This document shows positions 23,134 to 31,460 of a stretch of 33,624 nucleotides of DNA, piece by piece. Position 1 is the stretch's first letter, and each line of letters opens with the position of its first letter. The notes beneath the pieces were generated by a model. The model saw nothing but the letters and a program-made list of their open reading frames with translations, had not been told where the DNA came from and ran no database searches. Source of the stretch: an uncultured Armatimonadota bacterium (lineage in GTDB: Bacteria; Armatimonadota; Fimbriimonadia; Fimbriimonadales; Fimbriimonadaceae); contig CAIVDU010000115.1 in the NCBI GenBank assembly GCA_903904815.1, positions 1-33,624 of the forward strand, given 5' to 3'. The position numbers were made by a program, and so were the translations under genes.

Positions 23134-23922
23134 TTACTGGCCGCTGTCGACGTTGGCGACGTTTACCGTGCCGTTCACGTTCGGGATGGTCAACGTGCCA
23201 GAACCGCTCGAAGTCCAGGTTAAGGTCGTTCCGTCACTGAGAGAGACAGAACCGGAACCGTCGGCGTTGATCGACTCGTTGAATGTGCCGGTGATGTTCG
23301 CCAGAGAGGCGGTGCCAGTAAGTGTGTAGGCGTTGGCCCCGGTTGTAGTTCCCACCAGATTGGTATAGGCCACCGATGTCCCGAACGCAACACCCGTCGC
23401 CGTTCCGCTGAGCGCGCCTGCGGTGTTGGTGATATTGACGGTCAGCGGGAATGCCCCCGAAGTCGAGTTCTCAGTGACCGAGCCAGACGTGATGATGGGG
23501 CTGTTCCCGGACGCGATGCTGACATTGAGAGTTCCGGTGAACGGGCGGGTCCCGGCGGTGATGTTGAAGACCACCGAATAGGTCTGTGTCGTCCCTGACG
23601 TCGTGGTGTTCGTGGCGACCACGGTGCCTTCCGAAATGGTCGCGCCGGAGTCGTAATAGTAGGTGATCGTCGTGACTGTCCCGCTGACGGTGGCCTTGTA
23701 GTAGTAGAGATTGCCGTCGTAAAGGACCGTCCCAGTAGGAGCGGCGGTCAGATTCGACACCACAGTCTGCGCGAACGCCTGGTAAAGCCGCAGAATTCGG
23801 GCCGACGTGATGGCCTCTACCTGCGACGTCGTGGAAGCGCCTCCCGTAAGGGGGCTATTGCAGCCACTCAGCAAAAGACAAGCGGTCGCCGAGAACAGGC
23901 CGATGGTTCGCGATTTAGTCAT
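23134..23922 (-). CDS. Thr/Ser/Gly-rich surface lipoprotein, unknown function
   Basis: About 262 residues. A signal peptide with lipobox LLSGC (MTKSRTIGLFSATACLLLSG) is followed by a low-complexity, very Thr/Ser/Gly/Asn-rich body with repeated short beta-strands (for example TVSGTVTTITYYYDSG, SGSVTENSTSGAFPL, TGTASLANITGTFNESINAD). There is no enzyme motif. The composition and lack of Cys after the lipobox suggest a beta-rich, surface-exposed or outer-membrane-anchored protein. ATG 23922 gives a compact signal; GTG 23946 would add eight residues. It converges on the small lipoprotein gene. Confidence 0.75.
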   Translation of the reverse strand: MTKSRTIGLFSATACLLLSGCNSPLTGGASTTSQVEAITSARILRLYQAFAQTVVSNLTAAPTGTVLYDGNLYYYKATVSGTVTTITYYYDSGATISEGTVVATNTTTSGTTQTYSVVFNITAGTRPFTGTLNVSIASGNSPIITSGSVTENSTSGAFPLTVNITNTAGALSGTATGVAFGTSVAYTNLVGTTTGANAYTLTGTASLANITGTFNESINADGSGSVSLSDGTTLTWTSSGSGTLTIPNVNGTVNVANVDSGQ

Positions 23923-24722
23923 GATCAGGATTCGAAATGCGTGCACACGAGATTACTTGAGCGGCGGCGGCAAAGATGCGGCGCAGCGGTAAGGACCAAT
24001 GAGCTTTTTCTTCGATTCGCCCGTAGTGGGCACAATGCGCCATTCCGGCCCGAGACCCAGGGTCGCCCTGAATCAATCCGATCATGGACATTCCTTGACT
24101 CGATTCCGCCGATGTTCCACCGTTCATTTCAAGGTCTAGACGTGTGACGGCAGGAGTTGTTTTAGTGATCTTAAACAATTGGTCGCAGACGGTTTGCGGT
24201 TAGTGGTCGGGCAAGCTCTTTTTGTCGCGCTGGGTCTAGGTGTTGGCCTGGTGTGCGTTATGCTGACCCCTTTCATGGTCACCCGGTCAGCCAGAGTGGC
24301 ATGAAGGACCCGTGCGCACTTTTCGCACGCACGTGTCCTTCGCCTTGCTCAACATGACGGGTTCTTGGAAGATTGGGTCGCCTAGGTTACAGCCTCGTCA
24401 AAACACCACCAACGAAGCTTGTCAAGTTGCAACGCAAAACGAAATCCCAGCCTTGTCACGTCAGATGTTTTGAACACCGTTGTGTCGAACACCAATATGT
24501 CGTATATTAATATGTCCTACTTCAAGGTATTCAACGATTTCATGAATTGTTAATGGTTCGAGACATTGCTCCCGAGAAAGTCGCGCGCTGACCAAGGTCG
24601 CGACAGGAGTGTCGGCGCGGCAGGGTGGCAGCGCATTGAACGCTCTCTCGCAATGCAGGCTGTCGATTCATGGCTTTGAACGCTCGGCCGGAAAGGAGGA
24701 CTTGCCTCCCGAGATATTCCCT
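23923..24722. other. ~800-bp intergenic region with repeats and a long prepilin leader
   Basis: No convincing gene. At 24303-24341 there is a two-tier hairpin: GAAGGAC/GTCCTTC outside and CGTGCG/CGCACG inside, set in sequence that looks like a dispersed repeat. From about 24470 the sequence turns AT-rich with short direct repeats (GAACACC twice, AATATGTC twice), a likely promoter region for prepilin B. From about 24580 it is GC-rich again and probably transcribed as a leader. Confidence 0.6.
24636..24710 (+). promoter_or_regulatory. Structured leader candidate of prepilin B
   Basis: TTGAACGCTC occurs twice, at 24636-24645 and 24676-24685, exactly 40 bases apart. GCATTG/CAATGC can pair around the first copy. 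The best Shine-Dalgarno-like run, AAAGGAGG, lies at 24693-24700, about 22 bases before the start, with GGAGG able to pair with CCTCC at 24705-24709. No known riboswitch consensus was recognised. Confidence 0.35.
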
Positions 24723-25526
24723 ATGCCACTCCATCATCTCTCTCCGAAATCAGTTTCACGAGCTTTCACGCTCATCGAACTGCTGGTCGTCATCGCCATC
24801 ATCGCAATCCTGGCCGCGATTCTGTTCCCAGTCTTCGCACAGGCAAAGGAAGCGGCCAAAAAGATCTCGTGTGTTAGCAACATGAAGCAGGTCGCGTTGG
24901 CGACTATCATGTACGCGAACGACTACGACGACACGATCTATCCGTTCCAGTACTTCCACATGGACAACGGAATCCCGGCTTACAAGTTCTGGTATGCCGA
25001 CTTCAACTACATCACCTCCACTTGGGACTTCAACAACGGTTTCGTAGGACCGTATATGAAGAACGACAAGGTCGTGGATTGTCCTTCAGCAGGTTCGCTC
25101 CCGATCGGTGGAGGAGGCGCCATGCCGGTTGCGGTGGGCGCCAACTGGTACATCTTCTTCGACTACACGAACTACTTCAATCACACCACGCCCTTCACGT
25201 CGGTGGACCTTCCGGCGGAGACCATTCTCATGGCGGACACGGCGGCGACTTACGGCGGGGCCCCGGTAAGGACGAATATTCTGTTTAGCAACAGCGGAAC
25301 GACTCACGCGCATGCGCGCCACGGCGGGCGGCAGGCAAACGTGTCCTGGCTCGATGGTCACGCCAAGTCTTCGGCGCTCTATTACAGCACGGTCGACATT
25401 AGTGGGATCAGCCACACGTTGCTTCAACAGTACAACCTGGGAGATCTCTACAAGTATCCGAAGGAAGATCCGACCTCTCCGGGAATGACCGAGCGCGACG
25501 AATACTACTACCGCCTCGTCAAATAA
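24723..25526 (+). CDS. Prepilin-like protein with DG(H) C-terminus (copy B)
   Basis: About 267 residues. A longer leader ([13 protein letters not shown]) precedes [20 protein letters not shown], the type III prepilin signal; the body has [20 protein letters not shown] and [17 protein letters not shown]. The C-terminal [11 protein letters not shown] is the DG(H) element. The extreme C-terminus ([20 protein letters not shown] then RDEYYYRL) is clearly homologous to that of copy C at 27.6 kb, so B and C are paralogues, while copy A ends differently. ATG 24723 is chosen because upstream in-frame codons give no signal; TTG at 24702 is an alternative. A perfect hairpin follows at 25540-25573. Confidence 0.9.
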   Translation: MPLHHLSPKSVSRAFTLIELLVVIAIIAILAAILFPVFAQAKEAAKKISCVSNMKQVALATIMYANDYDDTIYPFQYFHMDNGIPAYKFWYADFNYITSTWDFNNGFVGPYMKNDKVVDCPSAGSLPIGGGGAMPVAVGANWYIFFDYTNYFNHTTPFTSVDLPAETILMADTAATYGGAPVRTNILFSNSGTTHAHARHGGRQANVSWLDGHAKSSALYYSTVDISGISHTLLQQYNLGDLYKYPKEDPTSPGMTERDEYYYRLVK

Positions 25527-25539
25527 AGAGGACCGGCGC

Positions 25540-25573
25540 TGATTTCCCGCTGCGACGTCCGGGCGGGAAATCA
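25540..25573 (+). terminator. Hairpin after prepilin B
   Basis: TGATTTCCCGC and GCGGGAAATCA form a perfect 11-bp stem with a 12-base loop, 14 bp after the stop of prepilin B. There is no clear T-run, so partial read-through into the padR operon is possible. Confidence 0.65.
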
Positions 25574-25674
25574 ACAAGTCGTTGATTCGTCCGTTGCAAA
25601 TTGCCATTCGCTGGATCGAAATGTGCAAGCTGGCGGATCGAATGGCTCGAACTGATCCATACTCGGATATTCCC

Positions 25675-26046
25675 ATGCGCGATAACCAACTCGAGCCATC
25701 TCTTACGAGTCTCCTGAAGGGGAACACGGCAGTGTTCATTCTTGCAATTCTCAAGGAAGGCCCCAGTCATGGGTACGCGATCTTTTCCGAAATCGCGGTT
25801 CGCTCCAAAAACGTCCTGCAGTTCAAACAAGGCACGGTGTATCCGCTCCTTCACGTCCTCGAAGACGAGGGCCTGATTCAAAGCGAGTGGTGCGAAACCG
25901 CGCCGGGAAATCTACGGCGTCGCCGCGTTTACTCGATCACCGAGAAAGGCCTCACCGAACTGAGCCAGCGACTGAACGCCTGGCACATTTTCAGCCAAGC
26001 GATGCTAGACGTGACAGGGGTGAAATCGGACCTTGGACGAACTTGA
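25675..26046 (+). CDS. PadR-family transcriptional regulator
   Basis: About 123 residues. The winged-helix core is clear: LLKGNTAVFILAILKEGPSH then GYAIFSEIAVRS, the recognition region FKQGTVYPLLHVLEDEGLIQ, and the wing RRRRVYSITEKGLTELSQRL. A typical short N-terminal arm (MRDNQLEPSLTSLLKG) supports ATG 25675; ATG 25642 with GGCGG five bases upstream would add 11 residues. PadR proteins are mostly dimeric repressors whose ligand or partner is encoded next door. Its stop overlaps the next gene by 14 bp, so the two proteins are made together. Confidence 0.9.
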   Translation: MRDNQLEPSLTSLLKGNTAVFILAILKEGPSHGYAIFSEIAVRSKNVLQFKQGTVYPLLHVLEDEGLIQSEWCETAPGNLRRRRVYSITEKGLTELSQRLNAWHIFSQAMLDVTGVKSDLGRT

Positions 26047-26842
26047 ACCCTTCCGCGCAGCACAAACCCTTGAACTAAGTTCGGTAGATCGTGAGCTGGA
26101 TCTTTACCTCGAAGAACTCACGATCTATCTTCGCGGCGTGGTGCCCGAAGAGGACATCTCCCGAATCGTTGAGGAGACGGCTGAGCACTACGAAAGCGCC
26201 TACTGGGACGTCCATCTCGAAAATGGCAGCATCCAGGATGCACACTTACTTGTCACCACGGCCTTAGGCTCGCCCCAGTATTTGGCTGGCCGATTTATCG
26301 AAGCGTGGTACTTCAAAGCGTCGCGGTTGGGCCCCATCGAACGGGTGGTCGGTCCCGACAACGTATGTGCCCTCGCCCTTTTCGGCGTTGCCGACCTGTT
26401 CTACTGGGCCCTCCTGCAGTTTCGGATCTTTCTCCCATCCTACTCAGCCCTGCACTTTGCGTGGAGTCCTGCGGCAATCCGGCACTACTTTCCTGAGCCG
26501 CTGCCCTTTCCAGACTTTTCCCCTCAATTCCTTCTGTTGACCGGAATCCCACTGCTCGCTCCCCCCATCCTGGGGTGGATCGTTGGTCGCCAAATTCCAG
26601 TTAAACCGGCGACGGCGGTCTACCGGGTTTTGATGCCCCTGACGATTCTCAGCTACACCCTGGGATTCCTTCTGCTTCCCATTACCGATGGGCTCATCTT
26701 TGCCTTCGTCCAGTTCTTCTACTGGGTGCCGGTGAGTTGCGCGGCAGCAAAGTTATCTCAGATTGTCCAACTTCGCAAGCGACAGAAGCACGCCGATTCG
26801 GTCCGGATGGCGTCTGGGTCGCCGTTGAGAGGGTTTGCATGA
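26033..26842 (+). CDS. HAAS-like membrane protein partner of PadR
   Basis: 269 residues. The N-terminal ~90 residues are amphipathic helices resembling the HAAS/DUF1700 module that often accompanies PadR regulators: VDRELDLYLEELTIYLRGV, IVEETAEHYESAYWD and ALGSPQYLAGRF. Then come four likely membrane spans (around ALALFGVADLFYWALLQF, FLLLTGIPLLAPPILGWIVG, VLMPLTILSYTLGFLLLPI, and LIFAFVQFFYWVPVSCA). The C-terminus is basic and cytoplasmic-like. The TTG start at 26033 overlaps padR; the stop TGA overlaps the ATG of prepilin C in an ATGA junction. PadR-HAAS pairs are thought to sense the envelope state; the role here is inferred. Confidence 0.72.
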   Translation: MDELEPFRAAQTLELSSVDRELDLYLEELTIYLRGVVPEEDISRIVEETAEHYESAYWDVHLENGSIQDAHLLVTTALGSPQYLAGRFIEAWYFKASRLGPIERVVGPDNVCALALFGVADLFYWALLQFRIFLPSYSALHFAWSPAAIRHYFPEPLPFPDFSPQFLLLTGIPLLAPPILGWIVGRQIPVKPATAVYRVLMPLTILSYTLGFLLLPITDGLIFAFVQFFYWVPVSCAAAKLSQIVQLRKRQKHADSVRMASGSPLRGFA

Positions 26843-27633
26843 ATCGTCGGGGGCTGACTCTAATGGAGGTTCTGGTGGTGATCGTGGTCGTCGGATTCAT
26901 CTCGGCGTTTGTTTTCCCGGTGGTCGCCCAGTCACGGGCGGCGGCGGCGAGAACGTCCTGCCTCGTGAACTCGCGTGAATTAGCCCTTGCCACCAGCCTT
27001 TACGAGCAGGATCACCAGAGCAGAATCTTTCCCTTCGGTTACAACGTCAAGGGAGGGTTCACAACCTGGTGGGGGGACCTCAAGACGGGGGACCCGACCA
27101 AGGGACTCCTTTATCCTTACACGAAGAGCGGCATCATTCGCGGTTGTCCAGGCGCTGAAGAGCTTCCCAACGACCAGCCCTATCCGTTCACGATGGGACT
27201 TGGGATGAACTTTCGCCTGTTCTACCGTTACCCTCCGATGAAGGGTCGAATCGAATTTACGACCTTCTCGACCTCAGAGTTCGATCGACCAGCCGAGACG
27301 ATCCTTTGTGGAGATACCGCGCGCTTGTCTGAAGACGGAAATGGCGTCGTGAGTTCACCCTGGCTGTTTGGCGACAGCACCGCGAATCACCTCCATGCTC
27401 GTCATGCTCGGGAGGTTGCCAATGTGACTTGGCTCGACGGCCACGCCTCAAGCCACCAACTGGCCTATGCCGTTCACGCCATCGGCGAGCCCAAGCACAC
27501 GATTTCGCCGGACGTGTTGAAGGCGAATCAACTCGGTGATCTTCTCAAGTTTCCAAGGGAGCATCCCGAATCTCCGGTCAGTACTGAGCGGGACCAGTTT
27601 TACTATCTTCTGGAAAAGCCTCGAGGCACTTGA
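26839..27633 (+). CDS. Prepilin-like protein with DG(H) C-terminus (copy C)
   Basis: About 264 residues. MNRRGLTLMEVLVVIVVVGF is a type III prepilin signal with Gly-Leu at the cleavage site (Gly -1, Leu +1) and Glu 5, so processing after Gly is expected. FPVVAQSRAAAARTSCLVNS and SRELALATSLYEQDHQSR follow. The C-terminal NVTWLDGHASS is the DG(H) element, and LGDLLKFPREHPESPVSTER with DQFYYLLEK matches copy B. The start ATG overlaps the TGA of the HAAS-like gene by four bases, so padR, HAAS-like and prepilin C form one operon. An HARHA segment sits before the DG motif. Confidence 0.9.
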   Translation: MNRRGLTLMEVLVVIVVVGFISAFVFPVVAQSRAAAARTSCLVNSRELALATSLYEQDHQSRIFPFGYNVKGGFTTWWGDLKTGDPTKGLLYPYTKSGIIRGCPGAEELPNDQPYPFTMGLGMNFRLFYRYPPMKGRIEFTTFSTSEFDRPAETILCGDTARLSEDGNGVVSSPWLFGDSTANHLHARHAREVANVTWLDGHASSHQLAYAVHAIGEPKHTISPDVLKANQLGDLLKFPREHPESPVSTERDQFYYLLEKPRGT

Positions 27634-27661
27634 GCGACTTAAGCAGCAAGAGGGCCCAATT

Positions 27662-27676
27662 TACCCCTACAGGGTA
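27662..27676. promoter_or_regulatory. Probable CsoR-type operator
   Basis: TACCC-ctaca-GGGTA, a GC-tract inverted repeat typical of CsoR/RcnR operators, lies 65-79 bp before the csoR-like ATG. A TATAAT box at 27711-27716 is a probable -10; the -35 is poor. Confidence 0.5.
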
Positions 27677-27740
27677 TCCCTGAACTGAACCCTGTCCTCA
27701 TACTGAGTTCTATAATGTCAACGAATATCGAGAAACTTCG

Positions 27741-28025
27741 ATGAAAGATCGCACACATTCCGACGCGAAGAAGCGTTTAGCGCGTATCGCGGGTCAGGTC
27801 GCTGGAATCCAGAAGATGGTGGAAGAAGAGCGCTACTGCGTCGACATCCTCACTCAGGTTGCTGCGTTGCGTGCGGCCCTCGACCAGTTCGGGGTCTTGA
27901 TGCTGTCCACTCACCTCGAGAACTGCGTCTATGGAGACGACCACGACGCCGACACCTGCAAGGCGATGAGTTCTGAGGAGCGGATGGAAGAGATTAAGGT
28001 CACGCTCAATCGCTTCTTGAAGTAG
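27741..28025 (+). CDS. CsoR/RcnR-family metal-sensing repressor
   Basis: 94 residues, all-helical DUF156 protein. RIAGQVAGIQKMVEEERYCV, DILTQVAALRAAL and STHLENCV are diagnostic. The Cu(I) ligand triad Cys-His-Cys of copper CsoRs is conserved (Cys 33, His 58, Cys 62), pointing to Cu(I) rather than nickel/cobalt sensing; an extra His/Cys patch (DDHDADTC) lies just after. Preceded by a candidate operator and TATAAT box, so probably autoregulated. The usual copper ATPase or chaperone target gene is not adjacent, so this is an orphan sensor. Confidence 0.93.
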   Translation: MKDRTHSDAKKRLARIAGQVAGIQKMVEEERYCVDILTQVAALRAALDQFGVLMLSTHLENCVYGDDHDADTCKAMSSEERMEEIKVTLNRFLK

Positions 28026-28168
28026 GGGTCCTTCCTCTTTATGTGGAGTCGCGAAAGCGACGGAGACCCCGAACGGAATCCACCTCTTCCAGTCACAATA
28101 CGGCTCAGCTAGACATAGCGGGGCTCTTTTCAAGCACTTTTTTTAGGTTCGATTTGGCCCTCTCCCAT

Positions 28169-28202
28169 CCCTCTCCCGCGTACGCTTCGCTGCGGGCGAG
28201 GG
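28169..28202. repeat. GC-rich hairpin, probable dispersed element
   Basis: CCCTCTCCCGC and GCGGGCGAGGG form an 11-bp stem with one mismatch and a 12-base loop. A second hairpin, GTCGC-gaaa-GCGAC, is at 28048-28061. Both lie in the 226-bp gap after csoR that contains no gene; the first could also end the minus-strand kinase transcript. Confidence 0.5.
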
Positions 28203-28251
28203 CTCGTGGACGAGTGGCTGGGCTCTCTTCGACGGCATTGCACCCTAACTA

Positions 28252-29388
28252 CTATCCGCGCTTGAAGACTCCTTCGACGAGTTCCCACTTTGAGTCTAGT
28301 TCGGCGGTCCTCGAGGGCCAGCCGCATGCGATTCGTCGGGCGGTGTCGGTCCAACTTTGAACTCCGCTCACCGCGTCGGATTGCTCGCAACAGCTGGCCC
28401 CGGCGGCTACTGCCGCACGAAGAGCCTCGGTCGCCGACATTCCGCGAAGCATGCCCATCAGGAAGCCGGCGATGGTCGCGTCGCCAGCGCCCGTCGTGCC
28501 TTGAACGTGGACCTCGAAACAGGGCGCCCAGAGCTCTTTCCCCGTCCATGTGTCGGGATCTGAAGGGGCGCCTCTTCCAAAGCCGTCCAACGTAGTTGGC
28601 GTGCAAAGATAGATACCCCGATCACCCGCCTTGATTCCAACCATCTTTGCTCCCAGTTGCGAGGCTTCGTTGGCCAGTTTCCTGAACAGAGAGTCGGGCA
28701 GGCGACTGTATCGAGATCCCCGAATCGCATCGAAGGTTGTGCGTTCCAGCATGAACATCGCTTCTTCGATGCTGGGGATGAACAGGTCCACATAGGGTAG
28801 GACCCGCGCTAGAATTGCGTACCAATCGGCGTGTCCGGAAGCGGCGTTCGCGTCGGGCAGGCTCATGTCCAGCGAAGTGGTGCAGCCGTGGGATTTGGCT
28901 CTGCGGAACAGGTCGACCAACTCGGCGCCCCCATCGGCAAACATCCTTTCCATCAAGGGCGGATAGCCAAAATGAAACACCTTTGCGGCCGCCAACACTT
29001 CGTCCGAAACATCGCTGGACTGAAAAATCCCGTTGCAACCTGGCGCGTGGAGAAACATTCGGTCCTGGCCGCTTAAGTTGACCACGATGCTGTAGGAGGT
29101 CGGCGCTGCATCGGTCTCCACGAGTCCTCCGGACAGTCCCTCACCTGCCCTCTCGAGGATCTCTTGAATCGCTCGCGCAAACAGCCCTTGACCGACCTTG
29201 CCGACGAGATGCACCTTGACTCCGAGTTTGTGAAGTGCCTGTCCGGTGTTGGATACCGCGCCTCCGGTCATTAAGGTTGCGGGACCTGCCTCCACCAGTC
29301 GGCCGGGTTCGAAGATGACTGGCCCATGCAACTCCGGAATGATATCGAGACAGATATGTCCGGCGACGACGACTTCTATCGGATCCAT
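28252..29388 (-). CDS. PfkB-family carbohydrate kinase
   Basis: 378 residues, ATP-dependent sugar kinase of the ribokinase fold. Features: VVVAGHICLDIIPEL at the N-terminus, the GGAVSNTGQALHKLG substrate segment, LVGKVGQGLFAR, NLFxP-like LDMSLPDANA, and the PfkB signature GTTGAGDATIAGF around residue 300 with catalytic Asp in GAGD. A longer than usual insertion is present around 200-230 (EEAMFMLERTTFDAIRGSRY). The sugar is not evident. It is preceded by the phosphatase gene with only 21 bp between them, so both are probably transcribed together. Confidence 0.92.
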   Translation of the reverse strand: MDPIEVVVAGHICLDIIPELHGPVIFEPGRLVEAGPATLMTGGAVSNTGQALHKLGVKVHLVGKVGQGLFARAIQEILERAGEGLSGGLVETDAAPTSYSIVVNLSGQDRMFLHAPGCNGIFQSSDVSDEVLAAAKVFHFGYPPLMERMFADGGAELVDLFRRAKSHGCTTSLDMSLPDANAASGHADWYAILARVLPYVDLFIPSIEEAMFMLERTTFDAIRGSRYSRLPDSLFRKLANEASQLGAKMVGIKAGDRGIYLCTPTTLDGFGRGAPSDPDTWTGKELWAPCFEVHVQGTTGAGDATIAGFLMGMLRGMSATEALRAAVAAGASCCEQSDAVSGVQSWTDTARRIACGWPSRTAELDSKWELVEGVFKRG

Positions 29389-29409
29389 GGGTCGAACTCT
29401 CTTGTGCGG

Positions 29410-30012
29410 CTAAGGAAGCGGAACCGCGATCTCGCGGGCGTTATCTACTTTGATCCATTTACCGGTTAGCGCGCGGATGAAGTGTCCCCCTTGCCCAGAG
29501 TGGCCGACGAGAAGGATGCGACCACGCGTGAATCGCTGCTTGAATTCGGCTACCGAGGCGTCCACCTGGGCTAACCCCTCGTTGTATTTCGGCGCAATCG
29601 GATAGCGGTCGTGTCCGGGTTCTAGAATGAACAGTCCATTGAACTCAGCCGGGATCTTGATCTTCTCGCCGTAGGTGAACTGGGTGGCGTGAGCGTCCTT
29701 GGGTCGGCGACCGGTGCAGCATTCGTACAGGAGCGGCCAAATGGTTGCTTGGGTGTGAGTGGCGCGGAGATAAGAAGCGATCGTCTGCATCACTCGTGGT
29801 GCAGGCGAAACCAGAATTCGGTCGAACCGCGGTCCGGCTTCCAGACGTTGGGACAGGTCGAACGCCTGCTTCGCACCCTTTGCGGATAGAGTGTTCAGCG
29901 TCTTCGAATTGTATTTCCCGGTGGCGTTTGCGACCGTCTCTCCGTGCCGAACGAAGGTGACGGATACGGGACCGCGCAGGGTTGCGATAAAGAACAGCGC
30001 AGATAACGCCAT
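29410..30012 (-). CDS. Histidine phosphatase superfamily protein
   Basis: 200 residues. The catalytic RHG motif VTFVRHGETVANATG lies at about 18-32, a second strand ends in RILVSPAPRVMQTIASYL, and the later catalytic His is in LLVGHSGQGGHF near residue 170. A short hydrophobic N-terminus (MALSALFFIATLRG) could be a signal peptide, suggesting periplasmic action, or could be part of the fold. Likely a phosphomonoesterase; substrate unknown. It is the first gene of the phosphatase-kinase pair and diverges from the S1/P1 nuclease gene. Confidence 0.88.
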   Translation of the reverse strand: MALSALFFIATLRGPVSVTFVRHGETVANATGKYNSKTLNTLSAKGAKQAFDLSQRLEAGPRFDRILVSPAPRVMQTIASYLRATHTQATIWPLLYECCTGRRPKDAHATQFTYGEKIKIPAEFNGLFILEPGHDRYPIAPKYNEGLAQVDASVAEFKQRFTRGRILLVGHSGQGGHFIRALTGKWIKVDNAREIAVPLP

Positions 30013-30068
30013 GGCTTAACGTACCCCGTCGATTCGCAGCGGTGGGGATTGGTAGAATCGCGGCAAGC

Positions 30069-31115
30069 ATGAATCTCAAGCGCTCTCTTAGCTTCGCCCT
30101 TGCCGCCCTCAGCGCGATCGCCGCCGCATGGAACGGGAACGGTCACCAGCAGGTTGCCGATTTGGCTTGGGTCAAGCTCACGCACGAGTCGAAGCTTGAG
30201 ATCGCCAAGATCCTCGCGTCGGGAGACTCGGTGACCCGCGGAGAGCGCACCAACGACTATTCCATCCCCGCGCCGGCGGGGCCAATCTCCGACGAGTACC
30301 TTGAGAAAGTCGTGCGCCCGGCGTTCCGAAAGGCGGCCACGTGGGCGGACGACATTAAGGGTGGGCAGAGCGCCCAGTACGATGCCAAGATTGATGCCGA
30401 CAACGCGGCGTCACCTGGCGTTCATCCTCCTGAAGGAGACACCCATCGGGCTCGGGGAGAGGACGTCCGGTGCAAGAGCTGGCACTACTACGACGACCCG
30501 ATCAATGCCCCGGGAGACAAGGCGGCGCATGCGGCTCGCGACTCCAACGCGGTGCGGGCGTTGGGAATTGTAAGAGCTTCGCTAGAGGATCAGGAGAAGG
30601 GAGCGACTCCGAGCCGTAAGGAGCAGCTTTACGACCTTTTTTGGATTGAGCACTTGTTTGGGGATCTTGTGCAGCCGTTGCACTGCAGCGAGAGCTATGT
30701 TCTAAAGCCGACCGGCGATGCCGGTGGGAATGGATTTCTCACGATGGCCCCGAACACCTTCCGGCCAGGCGAACCCGAGAATCTGCACTCGTACTGGGAC
30801 GCGGGAATCGACCACGCGATCGCGGCCGATGCGACTCTGGCCGCCGGCGCGGACATCGAAAAGGTAACGGCGGCGTGGACTGCCGACGCGAACGCGGCGC
30901 CTTCGGACCAGGCGGTTCAGGATCTCGACCCGATGTCTTGGGTGCACACTGGCCACGACCTTGCGGTGAAGTTCGTGTATGGGGGGATTCAACCTATGGG
31001 CGTCCCGGACGAGGCGTACCAGAAGAATCAGAACGACCTGTGCAAGAAGCAGGCCATCTTGGCCGGGGCTCGGATGGCGACTTATTTGAACTCGGTGCTG
31101 AAGTCGCGACCCTGA
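30069..31115 (+). CDS. S1/P1-type zinc nuclease, secreted
   Basis: About 348 residues. A Sec signal peptide (MNLKRSLSFALAALSAIAAA) should be cut just before Trp 21, which is important because the free N-terminal Trp of this family binds zinc. WNGNGH gives Trp and His at the P1 spacing; SWHYYD, the H-x3-D-x5-H motif HLFGDLVQPLH, and NLHSYWD with H-x3-D complete the tri-zinc ligand set. So an active extracellular single-strand nuclease/3'-nucleotidase is expected, for nutrient scavenging. A long polar insertion (about 80-130) contains the DTHRARGEDVRC segment. ATG 30069 is chosen to give this signal peptide. Confidence 0.92.
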   Translation: MNLKRSLSFALAALSAIAAAWNGNGHQQVADLAWVKLTHESKLEIAKILASGDSVTRGERTNDYSIPAPAGPISDEYLEKVVRPAFRKAATWADDIKGGQSAQYDAKIDADNAASPGVHPPEGDTHRARGEDVRCKSWHYYDDPINAPGDKAAHAARDSNAVRALGIVRASLEDQEKGATPSRKEQLYDLFWIEHLFGDLVQPLHCSESYVLKPTGDAGGNGFLTMAPNTFRPGEPENLHSYWDAGIDHAIAADATLAAGADIEKVTAAWTADANAAPSDQAVQDLDPMSWVHTGHDLAVKFVYGGIQPMGVPDEAYQKNQNDLCKKQAILAGARMATYLNSVLKSRP

Positions 31116-31214
31116 TAATGAGGTCCCAGCATTTGGCTCAAGAGGACCCCTCGCGAATATTTTCTGGATGACAATTGACGTAGATAGCCATAGTATCGAT
31201 CAAGAGAGGCGATC

Positions 31215-31460
31215 ATGAGCTTGAACATACCGTCTGCGTGGGAACCACAAATTCAGGTAATCGCGGACGCACAACAAATCAGCACGGAGAAGGCGTTCGA
31301 CCGTATCATTCAGGCTGGCGTCAAGCGGTTTCAAACCCCTACGACTGGCAAACCCCGAGTAGCCTACGCTTCACTGTTCGGATCGGTCACGGGACCGGGA
31401 GCTCACGGTTCTACTGAAGCGGTCGATCGTTACATCGCCCAACTGCGCAGCGAATGGTGA
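31215..31460 (+). CDS. VapB-like antitoxin
   Basis: 81 residues, preceded by AGAGAGG five bases before ATG. The N-terminal half (IPSAWEPQIQVIADAQQIST and KAFDRIIQAG) is compatible with a small DNA-binding fold. The C-terminal SLFGSVTGPGAHGSTEAVDR then YIAQLRSEW strongly resembles the toxin-binding tail of antitoxins paired with PIN-domain toxins. Its TGA overlaps a GTG that would start the next gene, as in many vapBC pairs. The toxin next door is broken, so this antitoxin is probably an orphan. Confidence 0.65.
   Translation: MSLNIPSAWEPQIQVIADAQQISTEKAFDRIIQAGVKRFQTPTTGKPRVAYASLFGSVTGPGAHGSTEAVDRYIAQLRSEW

Noticed and set aside
24580-24722. c-di-GMP-I (GEMM) riboswitch
   Set aside because: The conserved GEMM core motifs are absent; only generic hairpins and a direct repeat are seen.
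28252-29388. Ribokinase belonging to the Rbs-type importer
   Set aside because: The PfkB kinase is about 18 kb away with a different partner gene, so linkage gives no support.
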